Positions 6,773 to 7,153 of a stretch of DNA of 7,153 bases are shown piece after piece (the first letter of the stretch is position 1; each line of letters starts with the position of its first letter). Source of the DNA: Flavobacterium sp. (GTDB lineage: Bacteria; Bacteroidota; Bacteroidia; Flavobacteriales; Flavobacteriaceae); contig NZ_JAGKWP010000113.1 in assembly GCF_021151785.1 (NCBI RefSeq), forward strand, positions 1 to 7,153. The letters are read 5' to 3'. Under the pieces are notes generated by a model, which saw only the letters and a program-made list of their open reading frames with translations, had not been told where the DNA came from and searched no databases. The translations under genes and the position numbers were made by a program.

Positions 6773-6893
6773 AATCATATTTCCACTGTTATGGGTATAT
6801 GATGCAACAGTTATTATTATCAAAAGGCAGCCGATGAATCCATATGAGCTAATTTGGGTAATTAATAACCTGGGGAAAAGACCAAAACTATGA
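6753..6893 (+). CDS. Hypothetical small, possibly membrane-associated protein (46 aa)
   Basis: No family recognised. From the ATG at 6753 the product has one hydrophobic stretch (about residues 7-23, IIFPLLWVYDATVIIIK) interrupted by an Asp, then a polar end (MNPYELIWVINNLGKRPKL). The frame is open from an ATG at 6711, which would overlap the previous gene by 62 bases; ATGs at 6753 (20-base overlap) and 6765 (8-base overlap, ATGTATAA) are better suited to coupled translation, and 6753 follows a purine-rich AGAATAAGAG. Short length and lack of known motifs keep confidence low. Confidence 0.4.
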   Translation: MKTVMYKIIFPLLWVYDATVIIIKRQPMNPYELIWVINNLGKRPKL

Positions 6894-6940
6894 TCATTGA
6901 AATTATAATTAAATAAATTGGCATAATTTAAACAGCTGAT

Positions 6941-7135
6941 ATGGAAACAACCGCTATAGAAAAAGCCATTGAAGAGCATACGATTGAACAAACCAAAATA
7001 ATAAATCAGGTAAGAGAATTAAAGAAAACGAAAACAAAACCTGATCGCATAACCGAGTTCAAATTGTCCTTATTATACTTTCAATATGACCTGCATAACC
7101 ATGCAATTAATGAATTAAAGAAGTCTTTATGTTAA
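6941..7135 (+). CDS. Hypothetical helical protein, 64 aa
   Basis: No family recognised. The 64-aa product is mostly charged helix: METTAIEKAIEEHTIEQTK with coiled-coil-like spacing, a basic segment KKTKTKPDR, then FKLSLLYFQYDLHNHAINELKKSL. No signal peptide or membrane span. It starts 47 bases after the previous stop, with no obvious ribosome binding site or full-consensus promoter in that gap. Its ATG is preceded by ACAGCTGAT, partly like the ACAGCT directly before the ATG at 6506. It runs in the same direction as the two upstream ORFs and may share their transcript. Role unknown. Confidence 0.5.
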   Translation: METTAIEKAIEEHTIEQTKIINQVRELKKTKTKPDRITEFKLSLLYFQYDLHNHAINELKKSLC

Positions 7136-7153
7136 TTTTAACGCATATTTAAC

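Noticed and set aside
6590..6991. 133-codon minus-strand open frame opposite the small rightward ORFs
   Set aside because: Composition is Phe/Ile/Asn/Tyr/Cys-rich as expected for antisense AT-rich DNA, no motif or promoter supports it, and the plus-strand frames look more protein-like and have a TAnnTTTG box.
7131..7142. GTTAA-TT-TTAAC inverted repeat at the end of the last small ORF
   Set aside because: Five AT-rich base pairs with a 2-base loop are too weak for a terminator, and there is no following T run.

Overview
This AT-rich window looks like a restriction-based defence cluster from a Bacteroidota chromosome or mobile island (Sphingobacterium/Flavobacterium/Pedobacter-like; the genus cannot be fixed from sequence alone). 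The phylum call rests on a textbook Bacteroidota promoter (TTTG, 21 nt, TAnnTTTG) upstream of the controller gene, a second TAnnTTTG box upstream of a rightward gene, and the lack of GGAGG-type ribosome binding sites in front of any gene.

Layout, from right to left in the direction of leftward transcription. About 6.4-5.26 kb (minus strand) holds a small XRE-type helix-turn-helix protein followed after 10 bases by an Mrr-type restriction endonuclease, an N-terminal winged helix joined to a PD-(D/E)XK nuclease. An intergenic region of about 170 bp (5088-5260) contains an AT-rich hairpin, then a strong promoter overlapped by a 15-bp palindrome. From 5.09 kb to 0.05 kb (minus strand) lies a tight three-gene operon: an XRE controller-like protein (102 aa), a 1025-aa fused endonuclease-methyltransferase of type IIG, and a 548-aa stand-alone N6-adenine methyltransferase. 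The gene set and protein sizes resemble Eco57I/AcuI-type systems. Bases 1-50 hold the end of the operon transcript, and I see nothing else there.

Right of 6.5 kb three short rightward ORFs (6506-6772, 6753-6893, 6941-7135) of unknown function are divergent from the XRE-mrr pair. The 125 bp between them (6381-6505) carries a Bacteroidota -7 box overlapped by GTATC/GATAC inverted half-sites.

How it may work (inference): the controller protein binds the palindrome over its own promoter and so sets the level of the whole restriction-modification operon. The fused enzyme cuts unmodified DNA, and the separate methyltransferase ensures full host protection. The Mrr protein probably attacks DNA carrying foreign modification, so the two units cover complementary classes of invading DNA. 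No CRISPR array, tRNA, rRNA, insertion sequence, integrase or attachment site was found.
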